Source: Volvox africanus (taxonomy: Eukaryota; Chlorophyta; Chlorophyceae; Chlamydomonadales; Volvocaceae). Taken from it: a stretch of 64,000 bases of DNA. The stretch's first letter is position 1, and each line of letters starts with the position of its first letter. This document shows, in pieces, positions 32,301-44,529 of this stretch. The translations under genes and the position numbers were made by a program. Location of the stretch: positions 1,240,001 to 1,304,000 of the forward strand of contig BSDZ01000101.1 of NCBI GenBank assembly GCA_030268105.1. The letters are read 5' to 3'. Below the pieces are notes generated by a model that saw only the letters and a list, made by a program, of their open reading frames with translations, was not told the DNA's origin and did not search any database.

Positions 32301-35300
32301 CTCCATTTCTCGCTGCCGCCGCGCCTCTTCCTCCTTTAGCCGGGCTCGTGCTTCCTCCGCCGCTTTGGCTCGCCGTTCATCCTCTACCTTTGCTATCTCA
32401 CGTTTCTTCCGCTCCGCTTCCAGTCGGGCCTTTTCCTACGCGGACGGAAGACACGTGGATTTGGAGTCAGATCTCGGAGTCAGATAAAAGCCAGACGCTT
32501 AAGCCAATCCACACGTTCTAAATAAGGTATAAATGGGGACTAACCCATACTAGAAAACGAGCAAATAGTTGATCACGTTTTCGTGTCCAAAAGACAGCTA
32601 ACGACATATGCTTTCATTTACGTGATTGAATGTGAGGGCTTTATCCCAGGCAAATTCATGCTGGCCACATCCACAATCCAGCACATCCACCGTCCAGCAC
32701 TCTATAATTCCCCACTTGTCATGGGCTCCTTCAGCACCTCCGTCGGCGCAACCTGTCCGGTCAGTCACTCTTTCCGCAAACCACATTCCCTTCGGCGATC
32801 CTTAGCCTCCAGTTCACGCACCCCTTCAAGTTTCCTGCACTGCTCCTCCAGCCTCAGACGCTCGATCTCTCTCTGGGCTCCCAGTGCCGCCATCTCCCGC
32901 GCCTTGGCTCGATCTAGCTCGCGCTTGGCGTTTGCTTCTGCGTCAGCTGCGCGCTTGGCCTGTGGGATGACAGGCCACAAAACAACCGAACCACTTAAAT
33001 ATATATTCACTCAGAGGAAAACAGCTCGCACTATTAGACCACCAGTGCGTGTTCTGAGCTTATTAACAGACGAGGGCGCGCGGGGCGCGTGGGGCAACAA
33101 CAGATGCACCTTTTTCGTGCTGGAAAAGAGGGCAGTGCGTTTGGACAGTATGTTTGGGCAGTGGGTGAGAGCGTGTTTGAGTACGTAATGCGTTTGGAGG
33201 GACCCGGTGTGTTGGGCAGTGGTTGCGGCGACGCGGCTAACATTTGAATTCGGTCAGCTGAGATGACAAATTTACACGTATATAATACGAGTGTACGAGG
33301 AAGCATCCAAAGAGTATCTTTGAAGAGACTGGAAGGAATGGCAATTTCGGCAGCCAAGGGTTATCCCTTCGACTGTTACAGGCCCGTCGTCACGCGCAAC
33401 CTAAGCGCGGGGAACTACGAGTCTACGACATGAGACGGACCCTACAAAGTTAGCTAGGGGTGATGAAGCGCAAGCCGTTGCGCTGCGGAGGTGGATGAAC
33501 ACCGAATACGCATGTAGATACCAACCAGGGGCATGCTGCCATCATTTGAGCCCTCCGAGTGATTCAGGCAGGATTATCAAGCACATGGGCAAAACTGGGA
33601 CGTTCTCGTGTGTTACGTCGTACATTTGCGTAGGCGCAACTCCCACAACACGCACGGTAAATACCGAGACAAAGTCAGCACTGCAAACTTGATAGCATTA
33701 AGTACACTGAGAGGACTGGGAATGTGGGGAAGGGCAAAGGGGTACTGGGCTGATGTCATGTTCAGTATAAAACCGGAAGAAATCGTTTTGGGTGATCATG
33801 GGGTGATTACACAGCGAGACAGACGGGGACCAACCGAGGCGGGCGATAGGGGCGGAAGTCGATCTGGTGTGGCCGGCACAGCTGCAAGTGGAGGCGTGGA
33901 GGGCGGCTGCCGACTCGGTCCCGAACGGTGCTGAGCTGGCAAGGGACTGGGCCATTCCTTCCTCATCTGCTTTTGCTGGTTGTGCTGCTGAATATAGGGA
34001 TGCTGAGGCTGGGGGTACTGCATGTACTCTTTTCGCTGCGCGGGCAAGGGGAAAGCCAAGGCGTAGGAAGGGAAGGGAGGGGATGCAGCTGCGAATGGAG
34101 AAGGCAATTCGTTTATGGTCCAGCCCCGGCATGTAGCGTCAGTTACTGCCTGCTTTCCGACTAGCTAGGCCGCACCAGCGTGGTGACTGTAAATCTGTAA
34201 TCTGTTAGGCTAAAACACAGAAAGCTCAAATGTACTGCGGTTTTAAGCCCTTACCAGAGTCATATGCCTGCAAGAAGCAGGCCTGGCATGCCCGACGGAA
34301 GCTTACACCATTCGCTTATTATCCCCGGTTGCCCTCCCTGGGGTTGGATTTGATCTTTCGCAAACACTTGTGCTTTGGGGAAGGTAACAGGGTTATGCTA
34401 GCTACGAGACCCTGGGGCTTTCCTAAGCAGCCCGGCCACGTGTGCTGCTGCTTATGCAGTCCCTCATGTGCCGCAATCTCTCGGGCGACTGAAAACGAAA
34501 CGATGCCATTGGAAAGCGAAATGCCCCTCCCTTGACAGATGTCTCCAGGGTTTTCATGTGAATGTATATGGGAATTCTAAATGATTCGAAATTCCTAACA
34601 TACCAATCACGGCACCCCTGGCGGTCGTTAGCCAACAATGACATAAAGCAAATGGCGGATGGCACCGGTTCTGGACAAGGACCGGCCGGCTGGAGGTTGA
34701 AGGGAACCGAGTGGTGTATAAAATTGGGTGATTGATGTGTTGTGTGCAAGCTGGAGATGAGAGTAGAGAGGCACGGGCCTGTGCCAACGCGTACAGGCAC
34801 GAACACGGAAAGCACATGGTGCATGAAGCTGGAGTCGGGTCACCCAAATGTGGGGGGAGACCCAGGCAAGCCGCCGAGCTTTGTCTGCATTATGATAGCC
34901 CAATCCCGCAGCGGTTGCAACCAGCAATGCACAACGGTGGAATATATGGTAGCCTGGGATATGTTGGGCAAGTCTGGGAAAAGCACCTGTCCGAAAGAAT
35001 GCTGCCTCGAGTTGGCTCGGCTTAGGGCTGTGAGTATGTACCAGAAGTTTGATGATGATGGCGGCGAAAACGCGGGTACTGTTCGCACAAATGCTGCATG
35101 CGCGCTAATAAAACTTCAATGCTTGTCAGCGTATGCTGCCTGAAGTATACTCCTTTCCTCCGCCATCAATCTCAGTCCTAATCAAATTCATAGCTAACCA
35201 TCTCACAATCACCACGCACGCTTTCTCCCAAGTCACTCGTCCCCCTTACCGCAAGAGCCATCACCGCCTCCTCCCGTTGTTTGGCCGCCTCTGCCGCCTT

Positions 35301-38300
35301 CGCACGCGCTGCTGCTGCCGCCTCCTGCGCTTGCTTAAGTGCTGCTGCCCCCGGGCCGCCAGGTGAAGGCGCTGCAACCGGCGGTCTCCCGGGAGCAACA
35401 GCCCCCGCTCGTCCCGCGGCCGAACCCGCGGCTGCCACAGCGGCTGCGCCGCGGGGCATCATGTTGGGACTGGCGGCGCTCTGCCGAACAGGCGCAGCTG
35501 CCGACCCTGCCCTGGCGGCCCCCGGGGTCGCGGCAACGCCGACCCGTGCCGGTGGTGCGGGCGAACCCCCAATGGGTGCGGGGGCCTGCGGCGGTGCTGC
35601 TCCGCCGAACTTGGATGGGGCTGAGGAGCACGCCGAGATTTAAGGGCGGAGGAACGCGTGTTGACTGTGCACCGCAGGATGGCGGCAAGAGCAAGATCAT
35701 CGCTACATCCATAAAATCCGCAATGCAAGTCCTAGCATCCTGGCTTAGGGCAAGTCATCAGGCTTTCCTTTGCTGCAGGGGTGACGCTTAGGAAACCGCG
35801 CATGGAAACCTCGCTAGCGCGGCGCACGAGGATGGCCATATCGCATGGATATTGTGCAGCTAAGAGTCAACTTAGCCAATTCATTTGAATTGCAACCTAT
35901 CTTGACCTACTCCGCCCACATCCAGCAGGCCACGCAGCGGTAATGTCAACCACACACTTATGTCCCCGCGCAGATGGGCCCTCAAGATTCTCAAACACCC
36001 CAAACCAACTTGCATCCGATTCACTCAGCTGGCCTTCCTCCGGCCCCATAATTTTCGTTAGAATTCGTTAGATTACGACCCTTAGACTCACTAATTGCCC
36101 TTCGCCCCAATACACTCCGAACATGCAAGCCAACATGCGGCTGACTCAGTTGTGCCTAGGCAACCTGCAACCTGACGTACCCGGTCCCGGAGTGCCCCCT
36201 AGAGCAGGTGCTGCGGGTGGTGGTGCTGCGGGTGGTGGTGCTGCAGCCGAGGCTGCCTGAGGTGATGACCCCGCCCCCACCACCAGCTGGCCCGGCTTAG
36301 GGCGGCCGTGAATAATAGTGTGGCTAAATTCGTGGGCCTGCACAGTGTAAAATGTAAGACGGGCCCACACGCAGCGAAACGAAGGCGCACATGGAGTTGC
36401 AGGACTCAGCTTCGGTGAGAAGCGCAAAGGGGCAAAGGGGCTTAAACGCCGGGACTACGCAATACTCCTGGTCTAGCACTGCAAATCCCAAACTTGTCTG
36501 ATGCCATCAGAAGCGCACCTTTCCAGCTCTCTTCACACTTTCCAATTCCCTTTCCAATACCGAAGGGCCTCTCCCGCACACATCACTCACGTGCAATTCC
36601 CATCAGTCTCGTAATCTTTTTAACTTGCCCCGTCCCTTTACCCCTCACAACATCGCACCTGTAGCGTGGCGGATAGGAATTTCTGGATACGTGCCTTCAT
36701 GATGGGTGTTGCGAGGATGTCGTTTATGGAGGGCCGCTTCTGCCAGTCCAGCGTCAGCATGCGGTCGCATAGCTCCCTCAGCTCGCGGGAACGTGTGGAC
36801 GGCATTGGTGTGTAACTGCCCTTAATGATCTACGAATGATAAGGTAGAGCGCATTCGGGCAAAAGTTTGGGGGATGCAGAGCTTGCTGCTCCCGAGGGTA
36901 TCCCTCGTTAACTGCCCGAGGCTACTTGCTTGGAAGAAGTGTGCCGGATTTGAAGACGTATGTACTCGCACGTGCACGTGCGAGTACATATCTATTACAA
37001 TATGGCTTAGGGTTTTGCGACTGTAGGGTTTATAATATATGAAGTACATGAAAGCCGTTCATCCTTATCTTTGTGTGGAATAGTTTTTTTCACACGAATA
37101 GAAACGGCACTATGGAAGATCACTGCTTAAGAAGGTTAAACACATCCTCCCGTGCATGTACTGCGCCATACGACGCCGTACCTTGGCGATGAGCGCTCGC
37201 ATGTTGGGCCCTTCGAAAGCGTGTTTCATGGTCGCCAGCTCGTACAAGACACACCCCAATGACCAAATATCAGACTGCGGAATCAAAGGGTATACATGAT
37301 TTGGGTTGACCTCCCCACACTCATAATAATAAATAATTGTATACACGTATGTATCAGGAATGCGGCTCCCAGGCTGACGAAAGGGCGATAGCAACCTTAA
37401 TACACAGCCCTAAAGAAGAGCCTCTGAGCGATTTTGACGCACCCAACCTTATAGCAGAAGGCAAGCGAGCCATAACACCCATTTCGGTTGACGGATTTGA
37501 TTTGGGATTGTACCCCCAATACGCAACAACGAGGACCGATAGAACTCGACTCAACGCAATTATATCCAACTCCCTCAGCTGCGCGGTCCCTCCTTCCCCT
37601 GTAGTCTCCACTTTCTGGTATATGCTCTCACGCAGCGCCGCAGTTCTGGCTTCGTCCCTGTTCGTTACACATTTCGTTCGGAATTCACCCGTCTTGAACC
37701 CGTTCCACGTTCCCTCACCTTTTGATTATATTTCCTGTTTTGGCAAATCTCTGGCGACAGGTAGTACGGCGTGCCCACTGCTGTGGTCGCCAGTTGGAAT
37801 GTGGAGTTGAGCACTTTGGACACGCCGAAATCGCCAAGCTTCAGCAGACCTCCAGTGGACATGAACACGTTCTGTGTCTTGATGTCTCTTAACGGAATGG
37901 AAATGTAAAGGGAGGAAAGGAAAACGGGTAACAAGAAAGGAGAAATGACTATGTTTGCAGTATTAAGGCACTATATCAAATATCGCCGGGGGCAATGATA
38001 ATAGGTGGGGGAAAACTGCAAAACTGGATGGATAGCAACGTGCAAGTATGGCTGACATAAGCCATCATGAGCCGTTACGGGCCATTATGATCACCCACGC
38101 TTACTAACCCGTTCGCCAAAATGCGTGCATGTGCTTCTGGAAGCCAATTACGGTACAGTCTTCTGTTGCCACCGGGCATGCGTCGTCCTTGGGCCTACGG
38201 TTGCAATCGAATACCCGAGACCTTTCCTTTGCTACCCAGAACCCAATGGCACAGAGGACCCAAGTGGACGTTTATCTTCACCCGCGAACTCAAGTCAAGC

Positions 38301-40410
38301 CCATGAGGACTGCCACTTGTGTGAGTAGCAGCGAAGAAAGCCTGTTATTGCAGCCATCTCTTTACTCCGCATCTCTTTACTTCAGTCAGACAACCACAGC
38401 ACCTTATAACGCCGATAACAAGAACGGTACACCACCTGATGTAATGCATTTGCACTGTGTCGCACTTCCAGAAAGATGTAACGTATTCTACTTATCCCCC
38501 CCCCCAATTACGGTGCACGTGCTAAGATGATTCCGTGCCAAAGCTGCAGTACCGGAACCCTGCCAAATCCAAACAAATACGCCCTCATGCCCTCTTGAAC
38601 CATCCTAGGGCTGCGTAAGGCCCATTCAGCAGTGGTCTATGCAGGCCCACCTGTGCAAAATCTTCCTGTCGTGCACGTGCTTCAGCCCCAGACACATCTG
38701 CACCAGCCAGTCCAAAATGGTGTCCTCGCTCAGCTGCTGCCCACGACGCTTCTGAAGTAGCCCATACAGGTCGCCTGGGAGGGTAGGGTCACGACAGTGC
38801 TGTGGACAACCGGAACAACAGGGAATATGGTACCAGCTGAAGATTAGGTTAATGATAAGTTTTACAGACAGGTGAAAAAGGATGACTTGAAAAGAGCAGC
38901 ACGCGATTGGGACCCCACCTGCACATATGGGAGGAAATGCCAACTAAGGTGAGTCAAGAACCCGTACGCGGCGCGGGACTAAGGTCGAAAGGCGGTAACT
39001 GGCTAATTGGGAAGTTAGGCATCTTTAACAAGCTGTGGATAACACAGGCAGCCGACGGGGACGCTGGGGATGTTATTCCTGTTGAGATGAGCGGTCCATG
39101 TATAAGAGGATCAGAAGGAGGAAAGAAGTAATACCGCTGAGGGCGGGGCGTTTTTCTTTCCAACAGTTCCAAATCCCAGCCTCATGGTATCAAGGGTTTG
39201 TAACGGCACTATCCAGGCTGTCTAAATTCATCCACCTCCAGTCCATTCACACCCTGACCCCGCTGAGATTGCGGCCGCACCTGTGCAGCGTCCCCCATTA
39301 GTACCACTGGCATGGGCCTTTTGGAGAGATGTGTATCAGACGGCTTCCCTAACCACGTCCGGGGCACTGGCTCCAATAATAACAATTATGGTTGTAACCC
39401 AAGGTGATATTGCCTAGTATGACAGCGTGGCCGTAATCTACATGCAACGGCAACGCTATAAGCACCCGCCGTGAGGAGTGGGTGCCCCTCATACAACGCA
39501 TCGGTGGGTCATCGGGTTTTTACAGGTGCCTTTTATAATCCAGGAGTGCAACACAGCCCACTCCTGGCCACACACAACCTGGCGATTCCCGATTCGCAAT
39601 CTAAAGAGGGCAATCAATTATTCTCGTGCGGCTCCTCTTCCGGATCTGCTGCTTCGTCCTTTCCCACGTCCTTTCTTAATCCTCCTTAAACTCAATATAA
39701 CCCAAATCACAGGAGGAGGAGGAAGAGGAGGATGTGTTATGAATTCACAAAATGTTGATTTTCACGTGTGCTTCGCTGCTGCATCAAGGCAATGCGCAGA
39801 GGCACGCTGTCTTGACCCATGCCAACTAACCAGGCCCTTGATCCTGATTCCGACCTGCTAACCGAGGTAGTCCTTAAGTTTCCCTGCCCACCTTCTGAGC
39901 ACCAATCCATCACAATGCACAGCTTGTTCATATGGGTGAAACACTCGATGCAACGCACTATGTTAGGATGGTTTAGCGCCATGAGCACCTGCAAGGCGTT
40001 ATGAGCGATTTCAAGAACAGACCTAAGAACGTAAGGTAGGAATCCTTTGAGGTCCACAGTGCATGAATTGCAACGTTAGGCATCCTATGTCCAACCCAGC
40101 AGCCGCGGCAGCAGGCCCGCCCCAGGGCGTAGGCGCAACAGCATATATGTAGGGTTTCTTCAAAACTGATCTTGCAAAATCTATCATTTATCATTCCCTA
40201 CCGTGGACGCCCCGATCATCTGTCGAGCAACCAATTCCAGCATGTACGCACCTTCCCCTCCTGCTCAGATGCTTCGCGCTCTGCTTTTGGCATGCGAGAT
40301 ATGTCGATCTCCTTGATGACATAATTCTTATTGTCTAACTTATTGGTAACCAAAATAGCAGACCCGAAGCTTCCTTTGCCTAGAATTTTGCCTCTAACGT
40401 ATTTATCCAT
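26332..40410 (-). CDS. NIMA-related Ser/Thr kinase (NEK1-like) with long coiled-coil tail
   Basis: The ATG at 40408-40410 gives [18 protein letters not shown], the kinase start with glycine loop; an in-frame upstream GTG is not needed. Kinase exons join in phase: 40252-40410 (VIKEIDIS lysine), 39892-39988 ([11 protein letters not shown], hinge MDWCSEG), 38651-38774, 37719-37887 ([29 protein letters not shown]), 37182-37274 ([20 protein letters not shown]), 36659-36829 ([11 protein letters not shown]). These motifs are diagnostic of NEKs. The tail includes 36181-36256 and 35250-35620 (Ala/Pro-rich), about 33850-34035, then coiled-coil exons 32807-32959, 32301-32435, 31968-32027, 31717-31782, 31413-31475, 30967-31194, followed by 30395-30564, 29466-29593, 28906-29020, 28244-28419, 27129-27212 and about 26875-26925. 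The last exon, 26332-26488, completes a helical module ([21 protein letters not shown]) as in NEK1-type proteins. Junctions near 28.5, 29.9 and 33.8 kb are unresolved. NEKs of this type often act in cilia, basal bodies and cell cycle. Confidence 0.85.
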
Positions 40411-41163
40411 ATTTAGTTCTGCTGAGGTTGTCACATAAGCGGTTGCATTATTCTTGGTAATTCACGTGTCTTCACACTTCAGGAATTGCAACGAACCCAG
40501 CCCTGGGGTAAGCAACGTGATAAGCAAGCAAAAGAGACAAAAGCTGCAATTTGCAGTGCATCGTAAGAAACGGCTATGGATACAAGCCATGACCTTGAAG
40601 TCGTCATACTGTCGTACTTCGTTTGGCTTCAGTCAGATGCTTGAACGAGCACGATGTATAGCATGTATCAAATTTATCTTACATCGCGCGTTACCACTCA
40701 TCCAGGTGTAACGTTTTAAAAGAGTTCGGGCTGCCGTTCAGGACTAACGAATACTAGCTATATTGCTAATTTTCCGGCTTACGGTCTCTACTTGTTTTAG
40801 GAAATTGTTGCAAATACATTACCTGTCATGATGTCAGTTAGGCAGAAACCCCTTTCCGGTGGCCAGAGTCGTTCGGTTGCTTTCACAATTCCAGCGCCGG
40901 CGCTCGGGATTCGGAGCTTTTCGCTTGCCCAGGCATGTCGGAGACTTGACGAGTGCATTGCAATAATTTCCTGACCTGATTGTATCAAGTTCAAGGGATT
41001 TGCGAAGTGGACTTGCCAGCCGCAAGACGCGGATAAGCCTTCCGGACTGGCCAGCCTTAGTGTTGTATAACATACACCAAGTCGCTTAGCATTAAAAATT
41101 GAATACAGACCTTAACTCTCTGTCAAGAAAAACTTGCCCTATCATTCCCAACCTTTCCAACAG
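40411..41163. promoter_or_regulatory. Shared upstream region of NEK and TIG1
   Basis: The NEK start (40410, minus) and the first recognised TIG1 exon (41164, plus) face away from each other across about 750 bp, so promoters of both must lie here or overlap first exons. A plus-strand frame from the ATGs at 40828/40831 (MMSVRQKPLSGG...) has the Ser/Arg-rich look of a plastid targeting sequence and may be the missing first TIG1 exon. No core promoter motif was identified with confidence. Confidence 0.5.
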
Positions 41164-44100
41164 GCGTCCACTCAACTCGTTCACGCACGCTTGCCCCATG
41201 TGCTGCTGGCGTCCTGCTCGATTCCTTTTGGTCCACCCTTCGCTCCATGTGCCACGCCGGCTCCAGCTAAACGCCGCTCAAGCCGCGGGCTGCACGTGTG
41301 CGCCGCCGCTGTCCGGGAGAAGCCCCTCGAGGTAGGAAGCGCCGGACGATGGAGCCGCCTGACCCACGATTACAATATATAACTCCCTACGCATACACGC
41401 ACACGTATTACCCCCCTTCCCCCCCCCCCCCACACACAACATCACCACGCACACAGGCAGCTTATTTTCCATGACATGGCGCCCTCGAGTGTCTCTTGAG
41501 ACCCCGGCTGACCTGCATTCTCACTCACTCACTTGTTGTTCTCACTTTTTGCATTTCCTCCCTCCCCCCATTCGCCGGACAGTTCGACGTGTCCGTATCA
41601 GTGGAGGAGTTGTCCTTGTGTCGCCGTAAGGCTTCCATTACCGTACCCGAACGCGCAGTAAAAGATGTCTTCAAGCGCGGCGTTAAGCGCCTCGAGGTAC
41701 GGATGCCGTACATGGCCGTACATAAGGACAGGTTGCTCTCTTTGCAAGCCATAGCAGCACTGCCCAGGAACACCACTACCTAGTAGCCCATTTGCATTGC
41801 CGCCGCCGCGGCCATAGCTGACGTCGTAATCGTGCCATCCAGCACTGTCTTTCTGTCTGACTGTACGATGAACGGACTATATGGCATCACCAAGTAAATG
41901 TTTACATACTTTCAAGGTTTTAAAAAAATTTGGATTTACAGTTTTAAGGCGTACCAAGAACGAACGAACGCCGCCAATAGCAAGTTCCAAGGTGGCAATA
42001 CTGCAATTGATTCACATAGCCGTACTCCGTCCCACATTACTTTACCACGCTGGAAGCATCCATCCCGCAGTGGATGAATGATGTCGGGTTTCCCAGTGTC
42101 GTACCCACCTGGGCAACAGGGCTGAAAGGGGGACATGCAGATTAGGCTAGAGACCTGATAGACCTGCTGCTGTTGAGGAGCACGAAGTGCCAAGCAGTAT
42201 TACCACGTGATAAGATTGGGTGCGAGGAGGAGAGGGGGAAGGAAGGGATCTTGGGGGACACGGTAGGGGTTTCCTGTCCTCTACCTGACCCAGCTTGTTC
42301 TATTTGTACGTAGGACGGGTATTAACCGCTGGTGAGACACTGCCATCCCCCTCCACCTTCAGCCATCATCCGACCTTAACGGTGGTTAGACCTCGTCCCT
42401 TCAGTACCAGTACCAGCCCCAGCTGCCTCGTTTCACTTCCCCACCCCCTTTCCACTGCTGACTCCTTCAGCGTCTACAGCGGTATCATGCCTCGTTTCAC
42501 TCGCCTTCCTCCCCTCTCCCCCTCCCCGATCCCGTCACTCCGCACGCAGCGTGATGTCATCGGCAACCTCCGGGGCTGGCAGCCGGGCAAGCCGCTGCCA
42601 CTGACCATGGTCATTTCCAAGGTGAGGAGGACAAGGGGGGCTTAGGTTTCCTGACGGGCACAATCGTCGGTAGGGGCGCTGTCCGTGCGATCCAAAGTGG
42701 CAGCTAGGAGGCTTCAGGAGGTGGGGAAGTCAGGCATCAGAGGCGGGGACTGGGATCATGGCCAGGGCCAGCGCTAGAGGCAGCTGTAAGGGGTAGGGCC
42801 CGGGGGCCGGGGCCTGGGATACCCTCAAGGTGGACGCCGGTCTGAAGGCATTCTTCCCCCGGCAACTATGTTGAGGGTTGTGGACGCTCCCGCTCCCCCA
42901 CTCCCCCACCCGCAGGTTGGCGGTCAGGAGAAGTTCAAGACGTACTGTTTGGAGGAGCTGCTGCTGGAGGCGCTGCCCAAGGTGGGTAGGGAGGGGGAGG
43001 GCCATCATGATGTAATGTACATTGTGATGTCACAGGCAAGCTAAAAGAGACCGTGTTCAGACCTTCCCCACTGGGGACCCGACTGGGGCTCACACAGCGT
43101 GACGCGGCACCCGGCGTATCAGCAATCCACCCCTTGAAAGGCCGGCAGGGGGGTCCAGCTCGCGATTCCGCAGCTGTTGACATGGCAGCGGAAGGGTTGA
43201 GGTACACAACTCCGGGTAGGGGCACACACTGCTGCATCTTCGTGTTGGGATATGTCATTTGTAATGTGGTGGTGCTCGTCTTCTCCTCCCGCAGCTACCT
43301 CCCGCAGCTACCTCCCCCAGCTACCTCCCCGCAGCTACCTCCTCGTTTTGCAATCCAGTGATAAACCCCGCCCCAATCAGCGTCCTTTTGGTCTTATGTT
43401 TTCTTAACCTGCTTGTCCCCCATCCACTCTTCCCTTCCCCTTCCCCCTCCGTGTCCATGGACGCGTGCTAACCCCCCTAGGGTATCGACGCAGCTCGACA
43501 AGGCCGACCCGTGGACCCCGCCAGTGTGGAGGTGAGGGGACCGTGGGGGGGGCCAGGGACCCGGATGAGGAGGGGATGACGGAAGACGGCAGGGGAGGGC
43601 CGGGAGAGGACTGGTGGTGGCAAAGTACTGGTGGTAGCAAAACAACTTTTCCTCGCCCCGCACTCCGCACCTAACACCCCTAACCTCGCCCTTACCCCAA
43701 CCCCAGCCTCAGCCTTAGTCCGATGCCCCCCTGTCCTTCTCTGAAATCGCTTTCCACTTCCCGCCTCTTCTCCGCACCAGGTCCCCCATGCGGACTTCCC
43801 CTCCATGCTGGAGCGCTACGACCCCGCCACGACCTTCACCTTCTCTGCGCACTTCGACGTGGCGCCCCCCGTGGTGTGGGCTACTCCCCTGGAGCAGCTC
43901 GCAGTAACCATAAAGTGAGTGGGCCCCGCGCGGCAATGTCTCCCAGGATGTGGCGTATCACGTACGTCTGACCTACCGTGAATGTCGTACGGTATACAGC
44001 ACATGGATCAGCGGGGCGGCCGAAGGTCAGGCGAGCTGCGCAACTGCCTGTCCAGGAAATTGTGTCGTAAGGCCCCGAACCCAAGTGACCTGTCGGCCTC

Positions 44101-44474
44101 CTTAACGAGGGCCTTATGCGTCCACGTGTGTCTGGGTCACATGCAAAATCAACATTTATATCTTTCTATTTCTATTTATAGATACATAATGATATATTTT
44201 ATATTTTCACAAACGCATGTATATATATGTGTGTATACATACATACATACATACATACATACATACATACATACATACATACATACATACATACATACAT
44301 ACATACATACATACATACATACATACATACATACATACATACATACATACATACATACATACATACATACATACATACATACATACATACATACATACAT
44401 ACATACATACATACATACATACATACATACATACATACATACATACATACATACATACATACATACATACATAC

Positions 44475-44529
<55 letters not shown>

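Noticed and set aside
40411..40434. Start of the NEK kinase at a GTG eight codons upstream
   Set aside because: The codon is not ATG; the ATG at 40410 fits the family start directly before the glycine loop.
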